A stretch of 12,054 nt of DNA from Tardiphaga sp. (GTDB taxonomy: Bacteria; Pseudomonadota; Alphaproteobacteria; Rhizobiales; Xanthobacteraceae). The stretch lies in the NCBI GenBank assembly GCA_028290765.1, contig JAQGJF010001067.1:1-12054 (forward strand). The letters run 5' to 3'. Positions 6,313 through 12,054 of the stretch are shown here, one piece after another; the first letter of the stretch is position 1; every line of letters begins with the position of its first letter. The position numbers and the translations under genes are program-made. The notes beneath the pieces are model-generated. The model saw nothing but the letters and a program-made list of their open reading frames with translations. It was not told the origin of the DNA and made no database searches.

Positions 6313-8040
6313 ATGCATGAACTCATCCGCGATATCACTCTTTGCATCCTGTTTGCGTGGGTGCTTGGGCTTTTGGCCCATTTCTTCCGGCAACCGCTGA
6401 TCCTGGCCTACCTTATCGCCGGCTTCTTCATTGGTCCATTCGGCATGGGATGGATCAAGTCGCAGGAATCGATCGCAGTCATTTCCGAGCTTGGCCTGAT
6501 CTTCTTGCTGTTCATGATCGGGCTGGAGATCGATCTGAAGAAAATCATCCGTGCCGGCCGGGTGATCCTGTTTGCCGCCGGCGGACAGCTGGTCGGCGGG
6601 TGTATCCTCGGCATCCTGTTTTTCATAGCGATCGGGCTCGCCATGGGGGGCGGCGGCTTCGACGCGCTCTACCTTTGCATCGCCTGCGCCCTGTCGAGCA
6701 CGGTCATCATCGTCAAGGTGCTGTACGAAAAGCGTGAGCTCGATACCCTGCCGGGCCGGATCACGCTCGGCGTGCTGGTGCTGCAGGACATTTTCGCGAT
6801 CCTGTTCCTGGCGGTGCAGCCGAGCCTGGCCGATTTGCAGGTCAGCGTTATCCTGCTCTCGGTTGGCCGGGTCGGGGTGCTGGTAGCCACCGCCCTGGTT
6901 CTCAGCCGCTACGTATTGCCGCGGCTGTTCCACCAGATTGCGCGCCGTCCCGAACTGGTGCTGCTGGGCGCGCTGGCATGGTGCTTCCTGATCGGCGAGA
7001 TCGCCGAGCGGCTGCATCTGTCGCGCGAAATGGGGTCGCTGGTGGCCGGCGTGTCGCTGTCGACCTTCCCCTATGCGCTGGACGTGACCGCCAAGGTCAC
7101 CACGCTGCGCGATTTCTTCATCACTTTGTTCTTCGTGGCGCTGGGCATGACAATACCGATCCCGAATCTGTCGGTGATCGGTCTCGCGCTCATCATTGCC
7201 GCCTTCACTCTGGTCAGCCGGGTGGTAACGACCTTCGTGCCGCTCTATCTGATGGAGCAGGGCCTGCGCGCCAGCCTGCTGCCGGCCATTAACCTTGCGC
7301 AGATCAGCGAATTCTCGCTGGTGGTAATCCAGACCGGCGTTGCAGCGGGGCACATCAAGACCCAGACCGCCAGCGCCGCCTCGTTCGCTTTCGTGATTCT
7401 GGCGGTGCTGTCGACCTTCCTGATCATGCGCAGCGACCAGATCACACGGCTGGCGATCGGCCCCTTGAAACGGATCGGTATTCGCGATCTCGACCACGGC
7501 CATTCCGCCGATCCGGGGCACGAGGAGGGCCACGGCGAGGCGAGACGAATCGTGATCCTCGGCTTCTTCCGGGCGGCCAGTGCCCTCTTGAGCGAGATCG
7601 AGCGGCAGAACAAATCGCTGCTCGACCAGATCAGCGTCGTCGACTTCAATCCGAATGTGTTCCGGACGCTGGCCGATCGCGGTCTGCATGTCGTTTACGG
7701 CGACATCAGCAACGTCGATACGCTGGTGCATGCCGGCGTCGGCAAGGCCGAGATCATCATCCTGAGCGTGCCGGATTCACTGTTGAAAGGCGCCAACAAT
7801 GAAAAGCTGGTCCGCCATGTCCGGTCGCTCAATCCAACCGCGAAGATCATCTCCACCGCCGACCTGTTGTCCGACGTCGCCGACCAATATGCCGCCGGCG
7901 CCGATTACGTGACCGTGACCCGTCTCAGCGACGCCCACGAGCTGTTCACGGTGATCGAGGCGGCCGACAAGGGATTGCTGGAAGACAAGCGAGCCGAGCT
8001 CGATGAGAAGCTCGGCGAGCGTCGTGAAGTGCTGCCGTAA
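6313..8040 (+). CDS. Kef-type (CPA2) monovalent cation:proton antiporter with C-terminal TrkA-N-like domain
   Basis: The 575-aa inner-membrane protein has about 12 hydrophobic segments over residues 8-375. It shows CPA2 landmarks: FRQPLILAYLIAGFFIGP (25-42), LGLIFLLFMIGLEIDL (60-75), ALSSTVIIVKVL (126-137), and the Q-D pair in LVLQDIFAIL (155-164), whose Asp (D159) is the expected ion/proton-exchange residue. A His/acid-rich linker (DHGHSADPGHEEGHGEA, 394-410) leads to a Rossmann-type regulatory domain (411-520) beginning RRIVILGFFRAAS. Here the usual GxGxxG is degenerate (G-F-F-R-A-A), while the acidic residue closing the second strand (VVDFNP) remains. In KefB/KefC this domain gates K+ efflux. 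Start 6313 has no strong ribosome site, and no alternative ATG, GTG or TTG lies just upstream. It converges with the MFS gene across a 4-bp gap. K+ versus Na+ specificity is not readable. Confidence 0.92.
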   Translation: MHELIRDITLCILFAWVLGLLAHFFRQPLILAYLIAGFFIGPFGMGWIKSQESIAVISELGLIFLLFMIGLEIDLKKIIRAGRVILFAAGGQLVGGCILGILFFIAIGLAMGGGGFDALYLCIACALSSTVIIVKVLYEKRELDTLPGRITLGVLVLQDIFAILFLAVQPSLADLQVSVILLSVGRVGVLVATALVLSRYVLPRLFHQIARRPELVLLGALAWCFLIGEIAERLHLSREMGSLVAGVSLSTFPYALDVTAKVTTLRDFFITLFFVALGMTIPIPNLSVIGLALIIAAFTLVSRVVTTFVPLYLMEQGLRASLLPAINLAQISEFSLVVIQTGVAAGHIKTQTASAASFAFVILAVLSTFLIMRSDQITRLAIGPLKRIGIRDLDHGHSADPGHEEGHGEARRIVILGFFRAASALLSEIERQNKSLLDQISVVDFNPNVFRTLADRGLHVVYGDISNVDTLVHAGVGKAEIIILSVPDSLLKGANNEKLVRHVRSLNPTAKIISTADLLSDVADQYAAGADYVTVTRLSDAHELFTVIEAADKGLLEDKRAELDEKLGERREVLP

Positions 8041-8044
8041 GGAT

Positions 8045-9481
8045 CTACAGGCCGCTCTCCTGCGTTACTGCCCCAGCGGGAGCCGGTACCGTTCGTTGCC
8101 GCGCCGGCAACCACAGCCCCGCAACTGCCCCCGCGGCCGACAGCGCCGCGGCCACGCCGAGTGCGGCGCTGAACCCGGAACTGAACGCCTGCGGCGAGGT
8201 AAGGCCGCCGATGCGATCGAACACTGTAACCACGGCGGCGATGCCGAACGCGCCGCCAAGAAAACGGAACATGTTGAACGCGCCGGAGGCCTTGCCGATT
8301 TCGGCCGGTGCGACCGCGCTGATCACCGCATTCTGGGCGGCCGGCATTGCCAGCGAGACCCCGGCGCCGGCCACGACCATCGGCGCCACCAGCGCGGCAT
8401 AGGCGACATCCGGCGCGGCGATCGCGGCGACCCATGCCATGCCGAAGGCCTGCAGCAACAATCCGCCGACCACCAGACGGCGCTCGCCGATCCGGTTGAC
8501 GAGGCGCCCGCCGAGCGGCGCGAACACGAACAGCGTCGCGGTCCATGGCAGCATGCGCAATCCGGCGCCGAGCGGTCCAAAGCCCTGCGCAGTCTGGAAA
8601 AACTGCGCCACGAAGAACAGCACGCCGTACATCCCGGCGTAGAACAGCAGGCTCGAAACCACGCCTGCGGTAAAGCCGCGGGCGCGAAACAGCCGCATCG
8701 GCAGCATCGGCTCGGCGGTGCGCAGCTCGAAGCCGACAAAGGCGAGCGCCAGCACCAGTCCGGCCGTCAGGGCGGCGATGACCTCGCTGTCCGCCCAACC
8801 GGCGCTGTTGCCGCGCATCAGCCCGTACACCACGCCGAATGCCGCACCGCTCACCAGCAGCAGTCCGCCGATGTCGAGCGCCGCGCGCGGACCAAGGCTT
8901 TCCGCGATGCGCAGGCGCACCAGCGGCAGGATGGCGAGGCCGATCGGCACGTTGATCCAGAAGATCCACTGCCAGGCGAAACCTTCGGCGATGGCGCCTC
9001 CGACCAGGGGACCGGCGATCAGCGCCAGGCCGGTGATGCTGCCAAAGGTGCCCAGCGCCTTGGCTCGCTGCTCGTGCGGAAACGAAGCTCCGAGCAGGGC
9101 CATCGCCAGCGGCATCACCAGCGCTGCGCCCGCGCCCTGCAGCGCGCGTCCTGCGATCAGCCAGGCCGGGTTGACGGCGGTTCCGCACACCGCCGAGGCG
9201 GCGATGAACAGGGCGATCCCGGCACCGAACATGCGGCGGCGTCCAAACCGGTCGCCGAGCGCCGCCCCGGTCAGCAGCAAGACCGCGAAGGAGAGGTTGT
9301 AGGCATTTACGGTCCACTGCAGCATCTCGATCGAAGCGCCCAGATCCGCCCGGATGGTGCCGAGCGCGGTGGTCACCACCAGCGAATCGAGCGCCGCCAT
9401 GAAGGAAGCTGCCGACACCAGCGCCAGCACCCAGATCCTTGTGATATTTTCTCTTGCGATATTTTGGTCTCGTTGTGTCAT
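8045..9481 (-). CDS. DHA2 (EmrB/QacA-type) MFS drug efflux transporter
   Basis: The 478-aa protein has a hydrophobicity pattern for 14 membrane helices, the DHA2 number. MFS/DHA2 motifs in order are LDSLVVTTALGTI (residues 31-43, motif D1, with the membrane Asp at 32), LQWTVNAYNLSFAVLLLTGA (54-73), GDRFGRRRMF (76-85, motif A, complete), and GPLVGGAIAEGFAWQWIFWI (157-176, motif C, typical of exporters). Members exchange protons for hydrophobic or cationic drugs, or export metabolites. The start at 9481 is supported by GGAG 5-8 nt upstream. No membrane-fusion (EmrA-like) gene or TetR/MarR regulator adjoins it, so specificity is unknown. It runs divergently from the small-protein/sigma-factor operon across a palindrome-bearing 187-bp spacer, so shared control is possible but unproven. 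Confidence 0.93.
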   Translation of the reverse strand: MTQRDQNIARENITRIWVLALVSAASFMAALDSLVVTTALGTIRADLGASIEMLQWTVNAYNLSFAVLLLTGAALGDRFGRRRMFGAGIALFIAASAVCGTAVNPAWLIAGRALQGAGAALVMPLAMALLGASFPHEQRAKALGTFGSITGLALIAGPLVGGAIAEGFAWQWIFWINVPIGLAILPLVRLRIAESLGPRAALDIGGLLLVSGAAFGVVYGLMRGNSAGWADSEVIAALTAGLVLALAFVGFELRTAEPMLPMRLFRARGFTAGVVSSLLFYAGMYGVLFFVAQFFQTAQGFGPLGAGLRMLPWTATLFVFAPLGGRLVNRIGERRLVVGGLLLQAFGMAWVAAIAAPDVAYAALVAPMVVAGAGVSLAMPAAQNAVISAVAPAEIGKASGAFNMFRFLGGAFGIAAVVTVFDRIGGLTSPQAFSSGFSAALGVAAALSAAGAVAGLWLPARQRTVPAPAGAVTQESGL

Positions 9482-9499
9482 GTCCGCTCCGGTTTCGCT

Positions 9500-9514
9500 C
9501 GAGGGCGGCCCTCG
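9500..9514. other. Perfect GC-rich palindrome upstream of the MFS gene
   Basis: CGAGGGC-G-GCCCTCG is a 7-bp-arm palindrome with a 1-nt centre, 19 bp upstream of the MFS start. It is too tight to be a hairpin in RNA without loop opening, so if functional it would act at the DNA level (for example an operator). It could be chance in GC-rich DNA. Confidence 0.25.
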
Positions 9515-9554
9515 TCGCCGCCGGTCGCTCCCAAGGACGAGCCGGGGCCGGTGA

Positions 9555-9591
9555 AAGATTCCGGAAAAAAAGATTTTTTCGCCGAATCCTT
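9555..9591. promoter_or_regulatory. A/T-cored imperfect palindrome in the divergent spacer
   Basis: The core at 9564-9580 is GAAAAAA-aga-TTTTTTC (7-bp perfect arms, 3-nt centre). It is embedded in a longer, gapped symmetry running from AAGATTCCGG (9555-9564) to GCCGAATCCTT (9581-9591). It stands out because the surroundings are strongly GC-rich. On either strand a hairpin with a T-run could act as an intrinsic terminator; as DNA it could be an operator or a bent upstream element serving the MFS gene, the small-protein/sigma operon, or both. Confidence 0.4.
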
Positions 9592-9668
9592 CCGCCCGTC
9601 GGGATCGTCTTCAACGGGCAGGCGGCCCATGCCGGATGGCGGGCTCGCAGGAAAACCGGAGCACGCAA

Positions 9669-9971
9669 ATGAAGCGAACCCTGATACGCTATAAGACCAG
9701 ACCCGAGACGACCGAGCAGAACCAGCGCCTGATCGAGGACGTGTTTGCCGAGTTGCAGGCAAAATCGCCGGAGGGCATTCGCTACATGACGTTGAAATTG
9801 GCCGATGGCAGCTTCCTGCACTTCGTCGAAAGCGGTGACGGCGACAGTCCCTTGCCGGCCATGGAGGCGTTCCGCAGGTTCCAGAGCGGTATCCGGGAGC
9901 GGTGTATCGAGCCACCGCAGCCGCTTGAGGCGGTCGTCGTCGGCAATTACCGGATGCTGGGTGAGCGATGA
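9669..9971 (+). CDS. Small alpha/beta protein encoded before the sigma factor (possible dimeric alpha-beta barrel)
   Basis: This 100-aa protein (MKRTLIRYKT...) is not a family I can name with certainty. Apparent secondary structure is strand (RTLIRYKT), long helix (TEQNQRLIEDVFAELQAK), two strands (GIRYMTLKLADGSFLHFVES), helix (AMEAFRRFQSGIRERC), and strand (EAVVVGNYRML). That is the order of ferredoxin-like dimeric alpha-beta barrels such as antibiotic-biosynthesis-monooxygenase-like proteins. Start 9669 is preferred over 9636 because GGAG lies 7 nt upstream. The stop overlaps the sigma-factor start by ATGA, so the two are translationally coupled. I infer a functional tie, such as a sensor or modulator of the sigma factor or a stress-related enzyme; neither is shown by sequence. 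Confidence 0.82.
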   Translation: MKRTLIRYKTRPETTEQNQRLIEDVFAELQAKSPEGIRYMTLKLADGSFLHFVESGDGDSPLPAMEAFRRFQSGIRERCIEPPQPLEAVVVGNYRMLGER

Positions 9972-10858
9972 ACCAGGCTGATGCGGGCAAGGATCGCGAA
10001 GCGTTCGACCGCCTGCTCGGCGAACTCAGGCCAAAACTACATCGCTATTGCGCCCGCATGACCGGCTCGGTGATCGACGGCGAGGACGTGGTTCAGGAGG
10101 CCATGATCAAGGCGCTGGAGGCCTTTCAGTCGGCGGGGATCATCGTTCATCCCGAAGGCTGGCTGTTTCGGATCGCCCACAATGCCGCACTGGATTTTCT
10201 GCGCCGCCGTGCCCGAAGCGCGGCGCGTCATTCCGACGAGGATCCGGACATGATGATCGATCCCACCATGGCTGTTGCGGATCGCGAGATCGCCGCGACG
10301 AGTTTGCGCACCTTCATGCGGCTGCCGGCGGCGCAGCGCTCCAGCGTCATTCTGATGGACGTGCTGGGCTATTCGCTGGAAGACATCGGCGCCGTGACGG
10401 ACACGACCGTTCCGGCCATCAAGGCGGCGTTGCATCGCGGCCGTGCGCGGCTGCGCGAGTTGGCGCTGGAGCCGGAGGATGCTCCCGTTCCGGTGCTGAC
10501 GGAGCGCGAACGCGCGCTGCTTGCGGCCTATGTCGATCGCTTCAATGCGCGCGACGTCGATGCGGTCCGGGCGATGCTGGCGGACGAGGTCAAGCTCGAT
10601 CTGGTCGCCCGCCACAAGGTGGACGGCCGCCGCGAGGTCTCGAAATATTTCGGCAATTACGCCAAGATCGAGGACTGGCACCTGGTGCCGGGCCTGGTGG
10701 AGGGCCGTGCCGCGGCGCTGGTACGCGACCCCGGCGATCCGGCGGGCCCGCCGCGCTATTTCGTGTTGCTGGACTGGAGTTCTGACGGGCTGATCGGCAT
10801 CCGCGATTTCCGTTATGCGCGTTATGCCATCGACGGGGCCGAAGTCGTGCTGCTGTGA
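9968..10858 (+). CDS. ECF-type RNA polymerase sigma factor with SnoaL-like C-terminal domain
   Basis: The 296-aa protein has sigma-70 region 2 (about residues 11-82: DGEDVVQEAMIKALEAF, then GWLFRIAHNAALDFLRRR) and region 4 (about 112-166: LPAAQRSSVILMDVLGYSLE followed by DIGAVTDTTVPAIKAALHRG, a helix-turn-helix with the usual RARLRE end). Region 3 is absent, as in extracytoplasmic-function sigma factors. The remaining ~115 residues (ERALLAAYVDRFNARDVDAV and onward, about 180-296) resemble a SnoaL/NTF2-like extension, as in SigJ-type and other fused ECF groups, where the extension modulates activity instead of a separate anti-sigma factor. No classical anti-sigma gene follows. Its start at 9968 overlaps the stop of the small upstream gene. 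The exact ECF group and target promoters cannot be assigned by eye. Confidence 0.9.
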   Translation: MNQADAGKDREAFDRLLGELRPKLHRYCARMTGSVIDGEDVVQEAMIKALEAFQSAGIIVHPEGWLFRIAHNAALDFLRRRARSAARHSDEDPDMMIDPTMAVADREIAATSLRTFMRLPAAQRSSVILMDVLGYSLEDIGAVTDTTVPAIKAALHRGRARLRELALEPEDAPVPVLTERERALLAAYVDRFNARDVDAVRAMLADEVKLDLVARHKVDGRREVSKYFGNYAKIEDWHLVPGLVEGRAAALVRDPGDPAGPPRYFVLLDWSSDGLIGIRDFRYARYAIDGAEVVLL

Positions 10859-10956
10859 ATACCCTTGCCGTGCCGCGGGGGCCGTTCTGCCCTGCATAAT
10901 GGCGCTGGCGCAGCCCCCTCAGTCCGGCTAATGGTCCTGCCAACAGCGAGACCAAC

Positions 10957-12033
10957 ATGGCCCATCCGATACCCGAAGTACTGCAAGCCTTTGCCAATGG
11001 CGAAATCGTCGTGGTTACCGATGACGACGATCGCGAGGGCGAGGGCGATCTGATCGTGGCGGCGTCGCTCTGCACCGCCGAGAAGATGGCGTTCATCATC
11101 CGCCACACCTCGGGCATCGTCTGCGCGCCGATCACCACCGAGGACGCGCGGCGGCTGCGCCTCGACCCGATGGTGGCGCACAACGAGTCCAACCACACCA
11201 CCGCTTTTACGGTGTCGATCGACTACAAGCCGGGAATGACCACGGGGATCTCCGCGGATGAGCGCACCGCCTGCTGCCGCGCGTTGGCCAACCCCAATGC
11301 CGGCGCGACCGATTTCGCCCGCCCGGGTCACGTGTTCCCGCTGATTGCGCGCGACGGCGGCGTGCTGATGCGCTCCGGGCACACCGAGGCCGCGGTCGAT
11401 CTCTGCAAGCTCACCGGCCTGCCCCCGGTCGGCGTCATCAGCGAATTGATGAACGATGACGGCACCGTGATGAAGGGCGAGCAGGTCGCCCGCTTTGCCG
11501 CGGCCCACAAGCTCAAGCACGTCACCATTGCCGACATGATTGCCTATCGGCAGGCCCGCGAGAAACTGATCGAACGGGTCTCGACCTTCACCACCGAAAG
11601 TCCGATCGGACCGCTGCAAGGCTATGCCTACCGGTCGCCGTTCGATTCCATCGCGCATGCGGCGTTTGTCTATAATGGCGTCGGCGACGGCAGGAATGTG
11701 CTGACCCGGTTCCACAAGCCCAATATCGTCAAGGATATCTTCGCCGGCCCGGCCCGCATGCAGGTGGTGCTGGAACATTTCAGGAAAGCCGGCCGCGGCG
11801 TGCTGGTTTATTTGCGCGATGGTGCGGCCGGCGTGCCGGTAGCGCCGCTCGATACGCCGAAATCGGCGGAAGCCGATCGCAACCGGCAGTGGCGCGAAGT
11901 CGGCGTCGGCGCGCAGATCCTGCGCGATCTCGGCGTGACCTCGATCCGGCACCTGACATCATCAGTGCATGATTACAAGGGACTGTCCGGCTTCGGCATC
12001 GAGATCGTCTCCCACGAACACCTTGAAGGCTGA
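10957..12033 (+). CDS. 3,4-dihydroxy-2-butanone 4-phosphate synthase with degenerate GTP cyclohydrolase II-like domain (RibBX)
   Basis: The N-terminal half (residues 1-205) is a complete RibB: VTDDDDREGEGD (20-31, metal/substrate acidic motif), TTGISADER (95-103), FARPGHVFPLIA (120-131) and SGHTEAAVDL (140-149). It converts ribulose 5-phosphate to the 4-carbon riboflavin precursor. The C-terminal half (about 206-358) aligns by eye to GTP cyclohydrolase II (ESPIGPLQGYAYRS, GRGVLVYLRDG, ILRDLGVTSIRHL) but lacks the zinc cysteines (the expected C-L-T-G-D...C-D-C region reads RFHKPNIVKDIFAG) and the QEGRG motif. This matches the RibBX variant known in Proteobacteria, so GTP cyclohydrolase activity must come from another gene. 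The start at 10957 has a weak GCGAGA upstream. It lies 98 bp after the sigma-factor gene, probably with its own promoter. No FMN riboswitch is evident. Confidence 0.94.
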   Translation: MAHPIPEVLQAFANGEIVVVTDDDDREGEGDLIVAASLCTAEKMAFIIRHTSGIVCAPITTEDARRLRLDPMVAHNESNHTTAFTVSIDYKPGMTTGISADERTACCRALANPNAGATDFARPGHVFPLIARDGGVLMRSGHTEAAVDLCKLTGLPPVGVISELMNDDGTVMKGEQVARFAAAHKLKHVTIADMIAYRQAREKLIERVSTFTTESPIGPLQGYAYRSPFDSIAHAAFVYNGVGDGRNVLTRFHKPNIVKDIFAGPARMQVVLEHFRKAGRGVLVYLRDGAAGVPVAPLDTPKSAEADRNRQWREVGVGAQILRDLGVTSIRHLTSSVHDYKGLSGFGIEIVSHEHLEG

Positions 12034-12054
12034 CCCATCGCCGACATTCCGGGA

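Noticed and set aside
6277..7731. 484-codon antisense open frame across the antiporter gene
   Set aside because: Composition is Gln/Asp/His/Arg-rich with no recognisable domain; the sense strand encodes an intact CPA2 protein.
8041..8044. Terminator between the converging antiporter and MFS genes
   Set aside because: The gap is 4 bp and I see no strong hairpin with a T-run near either stop, so any terminator must lie inside the opposing gene.
9478..9694. Possible small protein in the MFS/sigma-operon spacer (open in several frames, e.g. a GKKDFF/AKKSFF segment on both strands)
   Set aside because: The similar peptides on both strands come from the DNA palindrome at 9555-9591; no start with a ribosome site supports a gene.
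7905..9821. A 638-codon open frame on the minus strand, and a 563-codon one on the plus strand (8003-9694), overlapping the MFS gene
   Set aside because: Both are low-complexity, Arg/Ala/Gly/His-rich translations in other frames of a clear MFS gene; GC-rich DNA gives long stop-free shadows.
10859..10956. Possible FMN riboswitch before ribBX (an AGTCCGG-like string occurs near 10920)
   Set aside because: The conserved GGTGAAATTCC-type segments and the multi-stem layout are missing, and the spacer is shorter than a full RFN element.

Overview
The window looks like a chromosomal segment of a GC-rich alphaproteobacterium, most likely Bradyrhizobium or a close relative (Rhodopseudomonas, Afipia). 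The inference rests on strong G/C third-position bias, protein style, and two intergenic palindromic repeat types that I recall as abundant in that group. I see no tRNA, rRNA, CRISPR array, insertion sequence or transposase.

Region 1 (1-4231) is the most suggestive part. An inverted pair of REP-like palindromes (85-190) lies beyond the 3' end of a minus-strand operon. That operon reads: small ribbon-helix-helix-like protein, DUF1989 protein (the family that includes carboxyguanidine deiminase subunits), flavin-reductase-like protein. Each junction is a 4-bp ATGA overlap, so the three proteins are probably translationally coupled. Divergent from it, across about 260 bp holding two GT-N2-AC operator-like sites, runs a GntR/FCD regulator followed by a Tat-exported BMP-family solute-binding protein. 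I infer a locally regulated uptake and catabolism unit for an unidentified small, probably nitrogenous or purine-like, compound. The membrane and ATPase parts of the transporter are not in the window.

Region 2 (4165-8040): a PLP-dependent class I/II aminotransferase (minus) ends opposite the BMP gene, with a 14-bp-arm hairpin between them. Upstream of the aminotransferase is a full-length ~146-bp dispersed repeat whose edge supplies the stop codon of an exported DUF3124 protein. A Kef-type CPA2 cation/proton antiporter with a TrkA-N-like domain runs divergently from the DUF3124 gene, only 51 bp away.

Region 3 (8041-12054): a DHA2-type 14-TM MFS drug exporter (minus) converges on the antiporter with a 4-bp gap. 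Across a 187-bp spacer with a striking A/T-cored palindrome lies a two-gene plus-strand operon: a 100-aa small alpha/beta protein coupled by ATGA to an ECF-type sigma factor with a SnoaL-like C-terminal extension. Last comes a RibB protein whose GTP-cyclohydrolase-II-like C-terminal half has lost its catalytic residues (RibBX type).

Most genes are recognisable families. The novelty candidates are the DUF1989/flavin reductase/RHH cassette with its GntR-BMP partner, and the small-protein/ECF-SnoaL pair. Long open frames antisense to the real genes are GC-driven shadows and are left out.
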